64,000 nt of DNA from Mesocentrotus franciscanus (taxonomy: Eukaryota; Echinodermata; Echinoidea; Camarodonta; Strongylocentrotidae). The notes beneath the pieces were generated by a model. The model was given only the letters and a program-made list of their open reading frames with translations, ran no database searches and was not told the DNA's origin. Where the stretch lies: assembly GCA_037976565.1 (NCBI GenBank), contig CP137666.1, positions 1,579,495 to 1,643,494 of the forward strand, given 5' to 3'. Shown here one piece after another: positions 36,501 to 40,445 of the stretch. The translations under genes and the position numbers were made by a program. The first letter of the stretch is position 1. The number at the start of each line of letters is the position of its first letter.

Positions 36501-38281
36501 ACGAAAAATCTGCATCACCACCACTCTTATATGTTACATGCAGGCCCCGCGGAACGTTTTTCAAAGTGGGGGGAGGGAGGGGGGGGCTAAAGTATTTACG
36601 ATCAGGTACGGTAGGGCAAAGCGAGCGAAGGAAGTTGAAGCGTGAATTGGCGTGGTGTCCAGGGGCAGAAAAAACCCGGAAGCTCAGGGAAAAATGCCAT
36701 TTCAGCAACATTTGTAAATCACTGGTATCGAATTAGAAATAAACCACTTGAATTTTATTTTTTTTTTTTTTTTTGGGGGCAACTGATGAACCGATCGATG
36801 GATTCCTGCCAAACTTAGGTCATGTATGTATCTTGCAGAGCCAATGAACTGATTAGATTTTGGGGTCACGATGTCAAAGGTCACAGGGCTCATTATGTAA
36901 GCAAACATAGCTCGTCATCACATTATCATTAGAACCGATGGACAGATTACCATCGAACTCAGGGTATGTATGTATGTATTTGCTGAGCCAATAAACTGAT
37001 AAGATTTTGGGGTCATGAGGTCAATGGTCAAAGGTCATGGGGCTCATGTATGCAAAAATAAATCGTGATCGCATTATCATTAGAACCGATGGACGGAATA
37101 CCATCAAACTCAAAACATGTATGAATCTTGGGCTAAACTATTTACGATCAGGTACGGTAGGGCAAAGTGAGCGAAGGAAGTTGAAGAGTGAATTGGCGTG
37201 GTTTCCAGGGGCAGAAAATACCCGGAAGCTCAGGGAAAAATCATGCCATTTCAGCAACATTTGTAAATCACTGGTATCGAATTAGAAATAAACCACTTGA
37301 ATTTTATTGGGGGCAACTGATGAACCGATTGATGGATTCCTGCCAAACTTAGGTCATGTATGTATCTTGCAGAGCCAATGAACTGATTAGATTTTGGGGT
37401 CACGATGTCAAAGGTCACAGGGCTCATTATGTAAGCAAAAATAGCTCGTCATCACATTATCATTAGAACCGATGGACAGATTACCATCAAACTCAGGGTA
37501 TGTATGTATTTGCTGAGCCAATGAACTGATAAGATTTTGGGGTCATGAGGTCAATGGTCAAAGGTCATAGGGCTCATGTATGCCAAAATAAATTGTGATC
37601 GCATTATCATTAGAACCGATGGACGGAATACCATCAAACTCAAAACATGTATGTATCTTGCAGAGCCAATGAACTGAGTAAATTTTGGGGTCACGAGGTC
37701 AAAGGTCAAAGGTCATGGGCTCGCAAATATAGCTTGTGAACGCTTTCTCATTAGAACTGATGGATAAATTACTATCAAACTCAGGACATGAATGTATCTT
37801 GCAGAGTCAATGAACTGATTAGATTTTAAGGTCATGAGGTCAAAGATCAAAGGGTCATACATGTATATGAAAAATTGCTTGTAATCACAATATTCTGAGA
37901 ACCTAAATTAAATTTTAAAAATTGCTTCTGTTTTGGTTTGTAAAATGCCTCTATGGCGGAGGCATCATTTTCGACTGCGCGCAGTCGAAGGTCTATGTAC
38001 TTCTACATAATATACATTATACAACCATGTGTTTCTTTGATAATACAATAATATAAGACCAGTAGAGCATACATTTTTTCCTAATGTAGTACTCTTTTAA
38101 CATAATGGAATTGGATTATTTGCAGTATCAATTTTGTATATATAAACAGGTCTTCAAGTTCACGCATAACTATAGAAAATATTTCTTTTTTTCCCAATAG
38201 GACAACTTCATCCAAAGTTACGTCTGAAGGTCTAACCTCCCAGCCTAGTGCATCTACTGTGACCCCACGACCCCTTTCAAG
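1..38281 (+). CDS. Plexin receptor, extracellular part (17 exons, open at both ends)
   Basis: Plexins are single-pass surface receptors for semaphorins that steer cell and axon movement. The exons are 1-547, 2013-2231, 11442-11579, 13913-14028, 15053-15182, 18471-18624, 19430-19529, 20332-20446, 21005-21142, 21589-21690, 28214-28307, 29028-29218, 29714-29867, 31845-31959, 35000-35133, 35719-35880 and 38201-38281, about 896 codons. Domain order is the C-terminal part of sema, PSI1, IPT1, PSI2, IPT2, PSI3, IPT3, IPT4, then a Ser/Thr-rich linker; this order is diagnostic of plexins. Junctions are GT-AG and in phase, except exon 12 to 13, which is short by one base. The signal peptide and first sema blades precede the window. 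No membrane segment or GAP domain is visible, so the gene either continues past 38281 through exons not found here or is interrupted. Assignment to plexin A or B type is open. Confidence 0.95.
548..1629 (+). other. Plexin intron, mostly unique AT-rich DNA
   Basis: Holds a (TTGAT)-rich stretch at about 636-725 and otherwise nothing identified. Confidence 0.7.
1630..1762 (+). pseudogene. Decayed tandem copy 1 of the plexin exon at 2013-2231
   Basis: An intact-looking acceptor (TTTTTTTCCTGACAG, ending 1629) is followed by text parallel to the real exon: PPDSVRCTVYDED, then TGA in frame, then in a shifted frame LYEYASGMLPLSAH, which matches LYQYASGTVPLSAL. The copy fades after about 130 bases. 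If spliced in, it would truncate the sema domain. Confidence 0.8.
1810..1973 (+). pseudogene. Decayed tandem copy 2 of the plexin exon at 2013-2231
   Basis: Reads PDSVQYTAYYEEEEF and then VYQCNVPMSSAL in the frame of the real exon (PHSGQCTAHFEQD, LYQYASGTVPLSAL) before a TAA. The nucleotide run CTCCATTGTGACTC near 1954-1967 matches the later part of the intact exon. No convincing donor remains. Confidence 0.75.
2013..2231 (+). CDS. Plexin exon: sema domain, late blades
   Basis: Acceptor TTTTTGGCAG and donor GTGAGT enclose 73 codons, phase 0 on both sides. The segment QCTAHFEQDG is followed by YQYASGTVPLSALPIS and ends in HTVAFIGDTQGYLHK, the usual plexin strand pattern (compare HTVAFIGT..G.L.K in the family). 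This is the intact member of a tandem exon triplication; two decayed relatives lie just upstream. Confidence 0.95.
2369..2450 (+). repeat. tRNA-derived SINE head
   Basis: TTGGCTCAGTCGGTAAAGCG is an A-box-like start and GGTTCGAATTC a B box, at tRNA spacing. About four copies of a 9-base AGGCGAGG-type word precede it. It is not scored as a tRNA gene because no cloverleaf closes around it. Confidence 0.7.
2480..3060 (+). mobile_element. TTAA-type element with scattered TTACGAACCGGCATA motifs
   Basis: Begins TTAA then AGGGATAGTTGAGTTTTG, an end also seen inverted at 9850-9866. The interior carries the 15-base word TTACGAACCGGCATA in both orientations at about 2662, 2885, 2947, 2972 and 3021. The right end is not recognised. 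Confidence 0.5.
3383..3625. repeat. Inverted word-repeat element (GGACAATTA / CCCCC)
   Basis: Left part strings together GGACAAT and CCCCCTG-like words; the right part carries their complements (TAATTGTCC, CAGGGGGTAATTTTCAGG). No open frame of note. Confidence 0.45.
3883..4056. mobile_element. 158-bp hAT-like MITE with perfect 8-bp target duplication
   Basis: Element 3891-4048 has ends CAGTGGCGGATCCAG and the complement of CAGGGGCGGATCCAG. It is flanked by GTGTGGGG at 3883-3890 and 4049-4056. The 8-bp duplication and CAG ends are typical of hAT elements. Confidence 0.85.
4057..5884. other. AT-rich plexin intron DNA
   Basis: No exon or mobile element identified; short alternating AT near 5790-5815. 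It may include the 3' UTR of the nested antisense gene at its right edge. Confidence 0.6.
5885..6019 (-). CDS. Nested gene, last exon
   Basis: Acceptor TTTCTCTGTGTTAAAG, open for 44 codons to TAA at 5885-5887. The text is acidic (PMELDTDFEDEV, SDKENFLLAAVGQ). Its frame needs one more base at the junction, or a weak GTTTTT donor inside the previous exon. Confidence 0.55.
   Translation of the reverse strand, partial: FSDLVRTSQRQNETEPMELDTDFEDEVHKVESDKENFLLAAVGQ
5885..8027 (-). CDS. Unrecognised four-exon gene nested antisense in a plexin intron
   Basis: Exons in gene order are 8027-7994, 7502-7322, 6553-6443 and 6019-5885, about 153 codons. The start ATG at 8027 lies in CACACCATGG, a near-ideal Kozak context, with an in-frame stop upstream. 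Splice sites are GTTAGT, GTGAGT and GTAAGT donors with CTTTGCAG, CCGGACAG and TGTTAAAG acceptors; the first two junctions keep phase. The protein starts MDMGDIPLPEL, has a Cys-rich middle (FDCPRID, KCPSEV, WCPHTDCYQNDG) and an acidic tail with a KEN triplet before FLLAAVGQ and TAA. Oddities are an in-frame TGA at 7354-7356 and a last junction one base out of phase. No family is recognised. The gene is either live with a recoding or assembly problem, or recently dead. Confidence 0.6.
6443..6553 (-). CDS. Nested gene, third exon
   Basis: Acceptor ACTTCCGGACAG, donor GTAAGT, phase 2 in and out. PHTDCYQNDGPQIIAQQIES is followed by PNPWTTLNRSLVF. An (ATTTC)-rich retroposon-like stretch lies just upstream of the acceptor on this strand. 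Confidence 0.6.
7322..7502 (-). CDS. Nested gene, second exon with in-frame TGA
   Basis: Acceptor TATTGCTTTGCAG, donor GTGAGT. Opens with IQICSRPMTDDAKFDCPRID and reaches YIDPFD, then TGA, then KPADLKLTDW before joining the next exon in phase. Coding character continues on both sides of the TGA. Confidence 0.6.
7994..8027 (-). CDS. Nested gene, first coding exon
   Basis: Eleven codons (MDMGDIPLPEL) plus one base, from the Kozak ATG to the donor GTTAGT. The reading frame upstream is closed by TAG, which supports this start. Confidence 0.55.
8424..8594 (+). pseudogene. Possible short coding remnant, unrecognised
   Basis: From ATG at 8424 the frame reads RLVAESEKAFDEYDYEHGRR, then TAA, then continues in the same frame with PELFDKIWSYLKPLIIRM. 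The composition looks coding rather than random, but no splice sites or relatives could be assigned. Confidence 0.25.
9200..9866 (-). mobile_element. Second element with TTACGAACCGGCATA motifs
   Basis: Shares with 2640-2690 (inverted) a stretch around ATCGTCGCTGATTTTACGAA. The motif occurs at about 9216, 9272 and 9425 in both orientations. The right edge CTCAACTATCCCT is the inverted AGGGATAGTTGAG end and abuts the next TTAA-type element. Confidence 0.5.
9863..10604. mobile_element. TTAA-type MITE (AGATACTATGTCCC family), copy 1, with SINE inserted
   Basis: Ends AGATACTATGTCCC and, inverted, AGGTACTATTTCCC. Nearly the same sequence recurs at 49035-49572 without the SINE. Flanking tetramers TCAA and TTAT look like decayed TTAA. 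Confidence 0.65.
10228..10433 (+). repeat. SINE with 7SL-like head and (AC)n tail
   Basis: GTGGCGTGCGCCTGTAATCC and then GGCCGAGGACGCAGGTTCGA resemble the Alu domain of 7SL RNA and include a B box. It ends in (AC)n at 10410-10432. Flanks ATTACTTA (10220-10227) and ATCACTTA (10434-10441) form a near-perfect duplication. Confidence 0.6.
10605..11441 (+). other. Plexin intron; SINE-like tail then unique DNA
   Basis: 10605-10800 has GC-rich text (GGACGTTAAATGGAGGCCCC) of the kind found in SINE bodies. Nothing recognised in 10860-11441 up to the acceptor. Confidence 0.4.
11442..11579 (+). CDS. Plexin exon: end of sema domain
   Basis: 46 codons, phase 0 in and out, acceptor TTTGCCAG. Text such as SFGYVYETVPLGSGSVLKDM matches the last sema blade of plexins. 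The donor GTAGAT is weak, and a 1-kb fold-back element begins 14 bases after the exon end. Confidence 0.93.
11593..12589. mobile_element. 1-kb fold-back element beside a plexin splice donor
   Basis: Arms of roughly 250 bases start TGCGTATCAAAAAA and end with its complement. Inner arm text CCTTGTATACCAAGTTTGG pairs with CCAAACTTGGTACAAGAGG. It begins 14 bases after the exon end at 11579. Confidence 0.75.
12590..13912 (+). other. Plexin intron, AT-rich, nothing identified
   Basis: Contains only short palindromes, for example CATATTTGTGG/CCACAAATATG near 13186-13262. Confidence 0.6.
13913..14028 (+). CDS. Plexin exon: PSI domain 1, first half
   Basis: Acceptor AATATAG, donor GTGAGT, phase 0 in and 2 out. 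The cysteine-rich text NCGQYQTCDGC and then DPYCGWCTLEA is a PSI (plexin-semaphorin-integrin) module. A short Gly/Asn-rich insertion (GGNGGNDG) sits between the two cysteine groups. Confidence 0.95.
14029..15052 (+). other. Plexin intron with a partial mobile-element scrap
   Basis: The start repeats part of the PSI exon: 14052-14090 is very similar to 13988-14026 (GGAGACTCTTACTGTGGATG), a local partial duplication of the exon 3' end. 14180-14260 resembles an element end. Nothing else seen. Confidence 0.5.
15053..15182 (+). CDS. Plexin exon: PSI domain 1, second half, into IPT1
   Basis: Acceptor TTCTTAAG, donor GTAAAT, phase 2 in and 0 out. Text CTRYEACP and then LQCVSISDVQPSSLP closes PSI1 and starts the first IPT fold (the family has C..L.V.P..). 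Confidence 0.93.
15270..15350 (-). repeat. SINE tail fragment (AAGCGC...GCGCTTT)
   Basis: ATATATAAAGCGCCC and CAAAGCGCTTTGAGATG match the tail module seen in the SINEs at 30.3, 31.3, 32.2 and 61.9 kb. Confidence 0.45.
15370..15943. mobile_element. Hairpin MITE family A, copy 1
   Basis: Begins CTCTTTAGAAATCTAGCCAT and TGATTGGTCG, carries CAGTGTCTCAGATTT in the middle, and ends in a long hairpin (GGACTGCTTTAATATTCGAG paired with CTCATAGCAGTC). Confidence 0.7.
15975..16480. mobile_element. Hairpin MITE family A, copy 2
   Basis: Same order of blocks as copy 1. The terminal hairpin has a stem around GACGTTACATCCTGCCATCA and loop CGGCACGCATCG. It lies next to copy 1 in the same orientation. Confidence 0.7.
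16497..16712. repeat. Word-repeat inverted element (GGGCAATAA / TTATTGCCC)
   Basis: Ends carry AGGGCAATTTT and GCGGGCAATAATG; TTATTGCCC and TTAACCAATGAAAA words recur inside. Confidence 0.4.
16800..17870 (-). pseudogene. 5'-truncated non-LTR retrotransposon, CR1/Jockey-like
   Basis: The - strand from 17855 reads WFKVNKLSLNVTKTNYVIF, then VKFLGVTINESLNW, LPHLNYCNYIWGNT, and in a second frame VAGVKKWNQLP and SCFKKLCRKF. This is the C-terminal end of a reverse transcriptase of the CR1/Jockey kind. Frame breaks show decay. The 3' end carries (AATTC)-type repeats at 16805-16830 and (CA)n at 16993-17016. Confidence 0.85.
17968..18061. repeat. Perfect-arm hairpin (ATTGACTGCC...GGCAGTCAAT)
   Basis: Arms of about 30 bases (TTCAGGGCAATACGAC against GTCGTATTGCCCT) around a GATCGCCCGG loop. 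The ends resemble those of MITE family A. Confidence 0.7.
18090..18235. repeat. Hairpin-like repeat (ATATTTTCCC / GGGAAAATAT)
   Basis: The words ATATTTTCCCTC and GGGAAAATATAAC face each other; the right part repeats ACTGCCTTCAGC and GCCAGTCAATAT from the hairpin just upstream. Confidence 0.45.
18471..18624 (+). CDS. Plexin exon: IPT domain 1
   Basis: Acceptor CTTGTTATAG, donor GTAAGT, 51 codons plus one base. ITITVQQLPDL leads to FQYMCAFNSYEV and to CTSPPANSIPTIPDG, the cysteine-proline turn seen in plexin IPT1. Confidence 0.93.
18885..19155 (-). repeat. tRNA-derived SINE, complete-looking
   Basis: On the - strand from 19155: TTGGCTCAGTCAGTAGAGCG, then GTGGGTTCGAACCC, a body with GACGTTAAAAGATGGGAG, and an (ATT)n tail at 18885-18910. 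The 145-codon open frame here (AQSVERPPHNREVVGSNP) is the usual translation of such a head and is not a gene. Confidence 0.85.
19430..19529 (+). CDS. Plexin exon: end of IPT1
   Basis: Acceptor GCTTGCTAG, donor GTAAGA, phase 1 in and 2 out. Text LKLPLSIVSTETDVNL is followed by TTDFFFFDCS, matching the plexin pattern of a strand ending in F.FYDCS. Confidence 0.92.
19530..20331 (+). other. Plexin intron, nothing identified
   Basis: AT-rich, no repeats of note. Confidence 0.6.
20332..20446 (+). CDS. Plexin exon: PSI domain 2
   Basis: Acceptor TTTTTGGCAG, donor GTAAGC, phase 2 in and 0 out. Text CSSCVTTPFPCDWCVYDNRC is a compact PSI module close to the second PSI of plexins. Confidence 0.95.
21005..21142 (+). 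CDS. Plexin exon: start of IPT2
   Basis: Acceptor GTCTCTATAG, donor GTAATT, 46 codons in phase 0. FCPQLLGATESFLIPVSI and then LSAKNLPTDQSK match the family text CP.I......PV.......AKNLP. Confidence 0.93.
21589..21690 (+). CDS. Plexin exon: IPT2
   Basis: Acceptor ATTTCCAG, donor GTAAAA, 34 codons in phase 0. YECILDIEGEEVRVPG and a later ILC match the plexin strand Y.C.....G....VPA.....C. Confidence 0.93.
22061..22223. mobile_element. Hairpin MITE centred on GGCCATCATCGGCC
   Basis: Arms include AATAGTACTATTCTCCCGAG and its complement, TTCGCATCAAAGGAACA against TGTTCCTGAGTGCGAA, and outer ATATACAATGAC against GTCATTGTATAT. Confidence 0.75.
22873..23088. mobile_element. Word-repeat MITE (GACGACGG)
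   Basis: Ends GCGCTTTCGCAAAGACGACG and, inverted, GCGCTTTCGCAAACACGACG. The interior is built from GACGACGG, CCGTCGT and ACGGTCGT words. Local GC is far above the surroundings. Confidence 0.65.
23100..24500 (+). other. Plexin intron, partly GC-rich, nothing recognised
   Basis: 23210-23420 is GC-rich with G runs; no TIR or coding signal could be assigned. Confidence 0.4.
24512..24632 (+). repeat. 15-bp minisatellite, 8 units (AAAAAATGTCAGAGG)
   Basis: Eight units of 15 bases alternating GGTAAAAATGTCA and GGAAAAAATGTCA. The complementary array lies at 27764-27992. Confidence 0.9.
24640..26100. other. Intron DNA, possible unresolved element, (GT)n
   Basis: 24900-25880 is a distinct GC-richer block starting GAAACGGACCCGGCTACC, possibly a solo LTR or other insertion, but no matching ends were found. 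(GT)n at 25493-25515. Confidence 0.3.
26156..26566. mobile_element. TTAA-flanked piggyBac-like MITE
   Basis: TTAA (26156-26159), then AGATAAAGTTGAGTTCTGG; the right end is CCAGAACTCAACCTTCTCT, then TTAA (26563-26566). The flanking DNA is duplicated at 26670-26755, where the site reads GCATTAATAACATGG without the insert. Confidence 0.8.
27052..27447. repeat. Long fold-back hairpin, arms about 170-200 bp
   Basis: TTGAATAAGGCAGACTAATG at the left pairs with CATTAGTCTGCCTTATTCAA at the right. The centre is AGAATTACTCATGAGTAATT. The left arm has an extra (AATAC)-rich stretch. Confidence 0.85.
27764..27992 (-). repeat. 15-bp minisatellite, about 15 units, inverted relative to 24512-24632
   Basis: Units ACCTCTGACATTTTT are the complement of the left array. 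The open frame reading MSEVK repeats is a product of the 15-base period and not a protein gene. Confidence 0.9.
28214..28307 (+). CDS. Plexin exon: end of IPT2
   Basis: Acceptor TTGTTTTCAG, donor GTAAGC, 31 codons plus one base. The text NVSVAVQRNGQNSIDD fits the last IPT2 strands that precede PSI3. A 6.5 kb repeat-filled intron lies upstream. Confidence 0.88.
28308..29027 (+). other. Plexin intron, nothing identified
   Basis: AT-rich, no repeats noted. The same holds for the introns at 29219-29713 and 29868-30340. Confidence 0.6.
29028..29218 (+). CDS. Plexin exon: PSI domain 3
   Basis: Acceptor GAATTGCAG, donor GTAAGA, phase 1 in and 0 out. LYKCSVNSGSCSRCL is followed by KCGWCGDDC and CSAPVITD, the third PSI and entry to IPT3. 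The phase at its 3' end does not fit the next exon (see findings). Confidence 0.94.
29714..29867 (+). CDS. Plexin exon: start of IPT3
   Basis: A strong pyrimidine tract ends in TTGAAG at 29713. The coding frame (SPLSGPINGRTRLEIIGTDI) needs one base carried over, but the upstream exon ends at a codon boundary. A second acceptor at 29728 has the same phase. The likely explanation is a base missing from the sequence beside the G at 29713. Donor GTAAAT at 29868. Confidence 0.88.
30345..31225 (-). repeat. tRNA-type SINE, interrupted by a GC-rich element
   Basis: Tail module TATAGCTAGCGCTTG at the left; tRNA-like head on the - strand near 31225-31145 (GTCGTGGTCTAATGGATACG). The insert is at about 30485-31025. 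Confidence 0.6.
30485..31025. mobile_element. Word-repeat element (CGTACGGG / CCCGTACG) inside a SINE
   Basis: The interior is a string of CCGTACGGG, GGGCCC, CGGGTGCCG and GTGAAAAT words in both orientations. Much more GC-rich than its surroundings. The open frames here are chance. Confidence 0.55.
31355..31650 (-). repeat. tRNA-type SINE, same family
   Basis: Left tail CGTAAAGCGCTCATAT; - strand head near 31640-31575 includes GGGTTTGAATCCCTG as B box. Confidence 0.65.
31845..31959 (+). CDS. Plexin exon: end of IPT3
   Basis: Acceptor TTTTTTTAACAG, donor GTGAGT, phase 2 in and 0 out. SCMTDRSTEVISGRIEITV leads to EFQYR, the typical C....G.....G...V.........F.Y closing strands. Confidence 0.92.
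32205..32590 (-). repeat. tRNA-type SINE, same family, with MITE inserted
   Basis: The - strand head near 32570-32510 reads GGTCGAGCGGATACGTC and then GCGGTTCGAGTCCCG. Tail TTGTATAGCGCTC at the left. Confidence 0.7.
32265..32369. mobile_element. 105-bp MITE (CCTGGGGGGTGTTTCA ends, AAATCGATTTTA words)
   Basis: Ends CCTGGGGGGTGTTTCA and, inverted, CCAGGGGGGTGTTTCA. The interior repeats AAAATCGAT and ATCGATTTTA. Nested in the SINE. Confidence 0.7.
32776..34888. mobile_element. Fold-back element with 0.5-kb inverted arms
   Basis: Left arm about 32776-33356, right arm about 34383-34888. Each arm holds two direct copies of a module (GCTAATTTCAACTGATTTT, then GAGGTCAAAGGTCATTGACC). It encloses a broken open frame on the - strand. 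Confidence 0.75.
33516..34362 (-). pseudogene. Broken ORF of an uncharacterised mobile-element protein
   Basis: Two - strand frames, 34362-34036 and 34052-33516, join across a frameshift. The first reads QNIISSQRPRSSKMPFQLGM and LDHKFISDKL; the second reads DHDLITLDGESSFHAMGQIK and then IDWYNGWVEGR. From memory these resemble a repeated protein family of aquatic invertebrate genomes (a PL.LG...H..F.S..L then TLDG..TFHGMG order). The function is unknown. No catalytic motif was identified. Confidence 0.55.
35000..35133 (+). CDS. Plexin exon: start of IPT4
   Basis: Acceptor CTCTGATAG. DPVITGFDHREGPVAGGTE and TISGMYLDTG are a clear IPT start. The donor GTATGT at 35134 is chosen over GTAATG four bases later because only it keeps phase with the next exon. 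Confidence 0.93.
35212..35350. mobile_element. 139-bp word-repeat MITE (GTTCGTACG)
   Basis: Ends GCTACGGTCACAAAGG and, inverted, GCCTCGGTCACAAATG. The words CGTACGAA and TTCGTACG fill the interior. Confidence 0.7.
35617..35677 (+). repeat. (GA)n / (GACA)n microsatellite
   Basis: GAGAGAGA run followed by GACAGACAGATAAACAGG near the acceptor of the exon at 35719. Confidence 0.9.
35719..35880 (+). CDS. Plexin exon: end of IPT4
   Basis: Acceptor CTATTTTGCAG, donor GTAAGT, phase 2 in and out. VQDTFVTCITST is followed by FSGYAFTYKPNPRISDIDR, the usual end of one IPT and the P.I..I step into the next. Confidence 0.93.
35945..36161. mobile_element. 213-bp MITE with AT duplication and visible empty sites
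   Basis: Element 35947-36159 has ends ACACCCTTTCACGGTTAA and its exact complement. AT at 35945-35946 and 36160-36161. The uninterrupted target occurs inverted at about 36710-36760 and 37250-37305. Confidence 0.85.
36300..37960. repeat. Tandem and inverted repeat block with AGGTCAAAGGTCA motifs
   Basis: 36584-36758 is repeated directly at 37130-37310 (ATTTACGATCAGGTACGGTA, then GCGTGGTTTCCAGG-like text). Modules of about 150-190 bases with GAACCGATGGACAGATTACC and GGGGTCATGAGGTCAA recur about six times. A related copy is at 50390-50590. Confidence 0.75.
38201..38281 (+). CDS. Plexin exon: Ser/Thr-rich linker
   Basis: Acceptor TTTTTTCCCAATAG, donor GTATTC, phase 2 in and out, 27 codons. The text is almost all Ser, Thr, Pro and small residues (TTSSKVTSEGLTSQPSAST) and replaces the glycine-rich IPT start expected here. 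It may be an O-glycosylated stalk or an alternative exon. No following plexin exon was found in the window. Confidence 0.7.
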
Positions 38282-38760
38282 GTATTCATAACTATACAAT
38301 ATTTAGTAATTTATAATTTAAAAAAAAATAACATGTTATACCTTCCTACATAACAGAATATCAACCATTATTTACCAAACATTATTTTATTAAAGTGTTT
38401 TACTCTTTTCATAACATTAGGATCATTATTTACAATACTGAAGACATTCATAAATTAAACTTGTCTTCCGAAGTAAAATTCTTGCAAGATCTTGTCCATT
38501 ATATGCACAAAACGTATCTTTTCTAGCATACAGCTACTACATACCTTTCAAAAGCTGAAGTTTAGAAGGGAAAATAATGTCACAAATATATCTGTGACAA
38601 TCAAGGTTTAAGCCATGTTCCTCATATCTACATTAAATTACATGTTGTAATATACACATTGATTAACATGTATACAGTATGCTTGCGGTTGCACCATGTG
38701 AGAGAGAGGGAGGATTGGGGAGTCCTAAAAAGGACTCTCGGTAATCTATTAACATTAACA
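38282..38760 (+). other. Unassigned DNA after the last plexin exon found
   Basis: AT-rich, nothing identified. Confidence 0.5.
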
Positions 38761-38766
38761 CTCTCG

Positions 38767-39102
38767 GTAATCGATTAACATGTATCAAAATATTCTGAAT
38801 CTGAACCATACAGCAATACAGAAATCAACACCCTTCTTCTGACGACTTCTTCTGCGAAGCAAGCATCGAGTTACCCCTCTCAAAACATGACATGTCGCTT
38901 GGCAGAGGAAAGGATGGTGGAGTTGGCAGAGGAGGAGCATGCCGTAAGAGTAGATATTCTTTGGAAAGAGCATAATATCAAAATAAGAGAGCATGAACTC
39001 CGGATGGAAATCATGAAAATAAGAAGACAGGCAGCTGAAGCCAAACTGTTGGAAGCACAGGAAATTCATTCTCACCAAAGTAATCAATCCAAAATAATTT
39101 AA
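38767..39102 (+). pseudogene. C-terminal remnant, Myb/SANT-like transposon partner
   Basis: The frame is open from 38767: YSESEPYSNTEINTLLLTTS, then ERMVELAEEEHAVRVDILWK, then IREHELRMEIMKIRRQAAEA, ending TAA. The Glu/Lys/Arg-rich helix resembles the C-terminal coiled region of Myb/SANT-like proteins that accompany Harbinger transposases. No domain start is visible. Confidence 0.4.
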
Positions 39103-39109
39103 GCTGTTC

Positions 39110-40445
39110 TTTTCAACATGTTTAATCCTAGATGTATCGTTCACATATTGATTTTAGTTGTGATTTTAAATATTTCTTGCACTTCAAATGTAATTGCGAA
39201 TATATATCCAATAGAGAACCGAAGCTGTGACATCATTTTTTTTATATGGAATTTCTCAAATTGAGCTTCATTTTCTGGAAGAGCATCAACAATAATGTCC
39301 AAATGTCGAAAAACCAATTGAATATGTTCAGTATTGGCTGAGATATGACCTTCCGAATATATATAGTTCCAAAGGAAATCACTGTTATTTTGCTCTGGTC
39401 CATAACATTACGAACCAGAGCAAAATAACATAATTTTTGATACACTTTCGGAAAATGAAGTTTAAATTTGGAAACTGTAAAAATTGTTTTTTAATGACGT
39501 CACACTTTGCCACTCTCTATATATACATATCTTTCATTGAACAGCTAAAAAGTATAATCTGTTTGACTAGGCGAAGATGTTTTGTTCAACATAGTGCTAT
39601 ATTGATCAAAATTTGATTTAATTGTGATTTCGAATGTTTCTTGCACTTAAAATGCCATTGCAAATGGAAAAATAAAGTATATAAACATGTCTTCAAAAAC
39701 AGTAAACAGCTACAAGGTATGTGTGATTAGGCCAAAAACGTTCTGTTTAACGTAATGATACATTGATCACAAACTGATTTAACATGTGGTTTTCAATGTT
39801 TTTTGCACTTAAAATACCCTTGCAAAATTAATGTAAATATAAAGTATATGTTAACATGTCTTCAAATGAACAGCAAAAAAGTATGATGTGTGGTTAATAG
39901 GCAAAAGTTGTTTTGTTTAACGTGGTGCCATATTGATCACAAACATGTGATTTCAAATGTTTCTTGCACTTAAAATGCCATTGCAAATGTAAATATAAAA
40001 TATATATAAACGTGTCTTCAAGTGAACAGCAAAAAAGTATGATGCGTGGTTAATGGGCAAAAGTTGTTCTGTTTAACATAGTGCCATATTGATCACAAAC
40101 ATGTGATTTCAAATGTTTCTTGCTCTTAAAATGCCATTAAAATATAGACATGTCTTCCATTGAACAGCTGCAAAGTAGGATCTGTTTGACTCGGCAAAGG
40201 TGTTCTGTTCAACATAGTGCTATATTGATCACAAATTGATTTAAATTGTGATTTCAAATGTTTCTTGCACTTAAAATGCCATTGCAAATGGACATATTAA
40301 GTATATATAAACATGTCTTCAAATGTACAGCTACGAAGTATGATATGTGATTAGGCAAAGCCGTTGTGTTTAACGTTGTGCCACATTGATCACAAGGATG
40401 AGTTAACATGTAATTTCAAATGTTTCTTGCACTTAAAATACAATT
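39110..40445 (+). repeat. 160-bp satellite, about 7 units, split by a fold-back element
   Basis: The marker TTTCTTGCACTTAAAATGCC recurs with spacings 162, 161, 156, 145 and 162 from 39636 to 40427, plus one unit end near 39170. The insertion at 39200-39530 separates the first unit from the rest. Confidence 0.85.
39200..39530. mobile_element. Fold-back element inserted in the satellite
   Basis: Outer arms TATATAGAGAGTGGC-like and TGTGACATCATT/AATGACGTCACA; centre stem TGTTATTTTGCTCTGGT against ACCAGAGCAAAATAACA. Confidence 0.7.
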
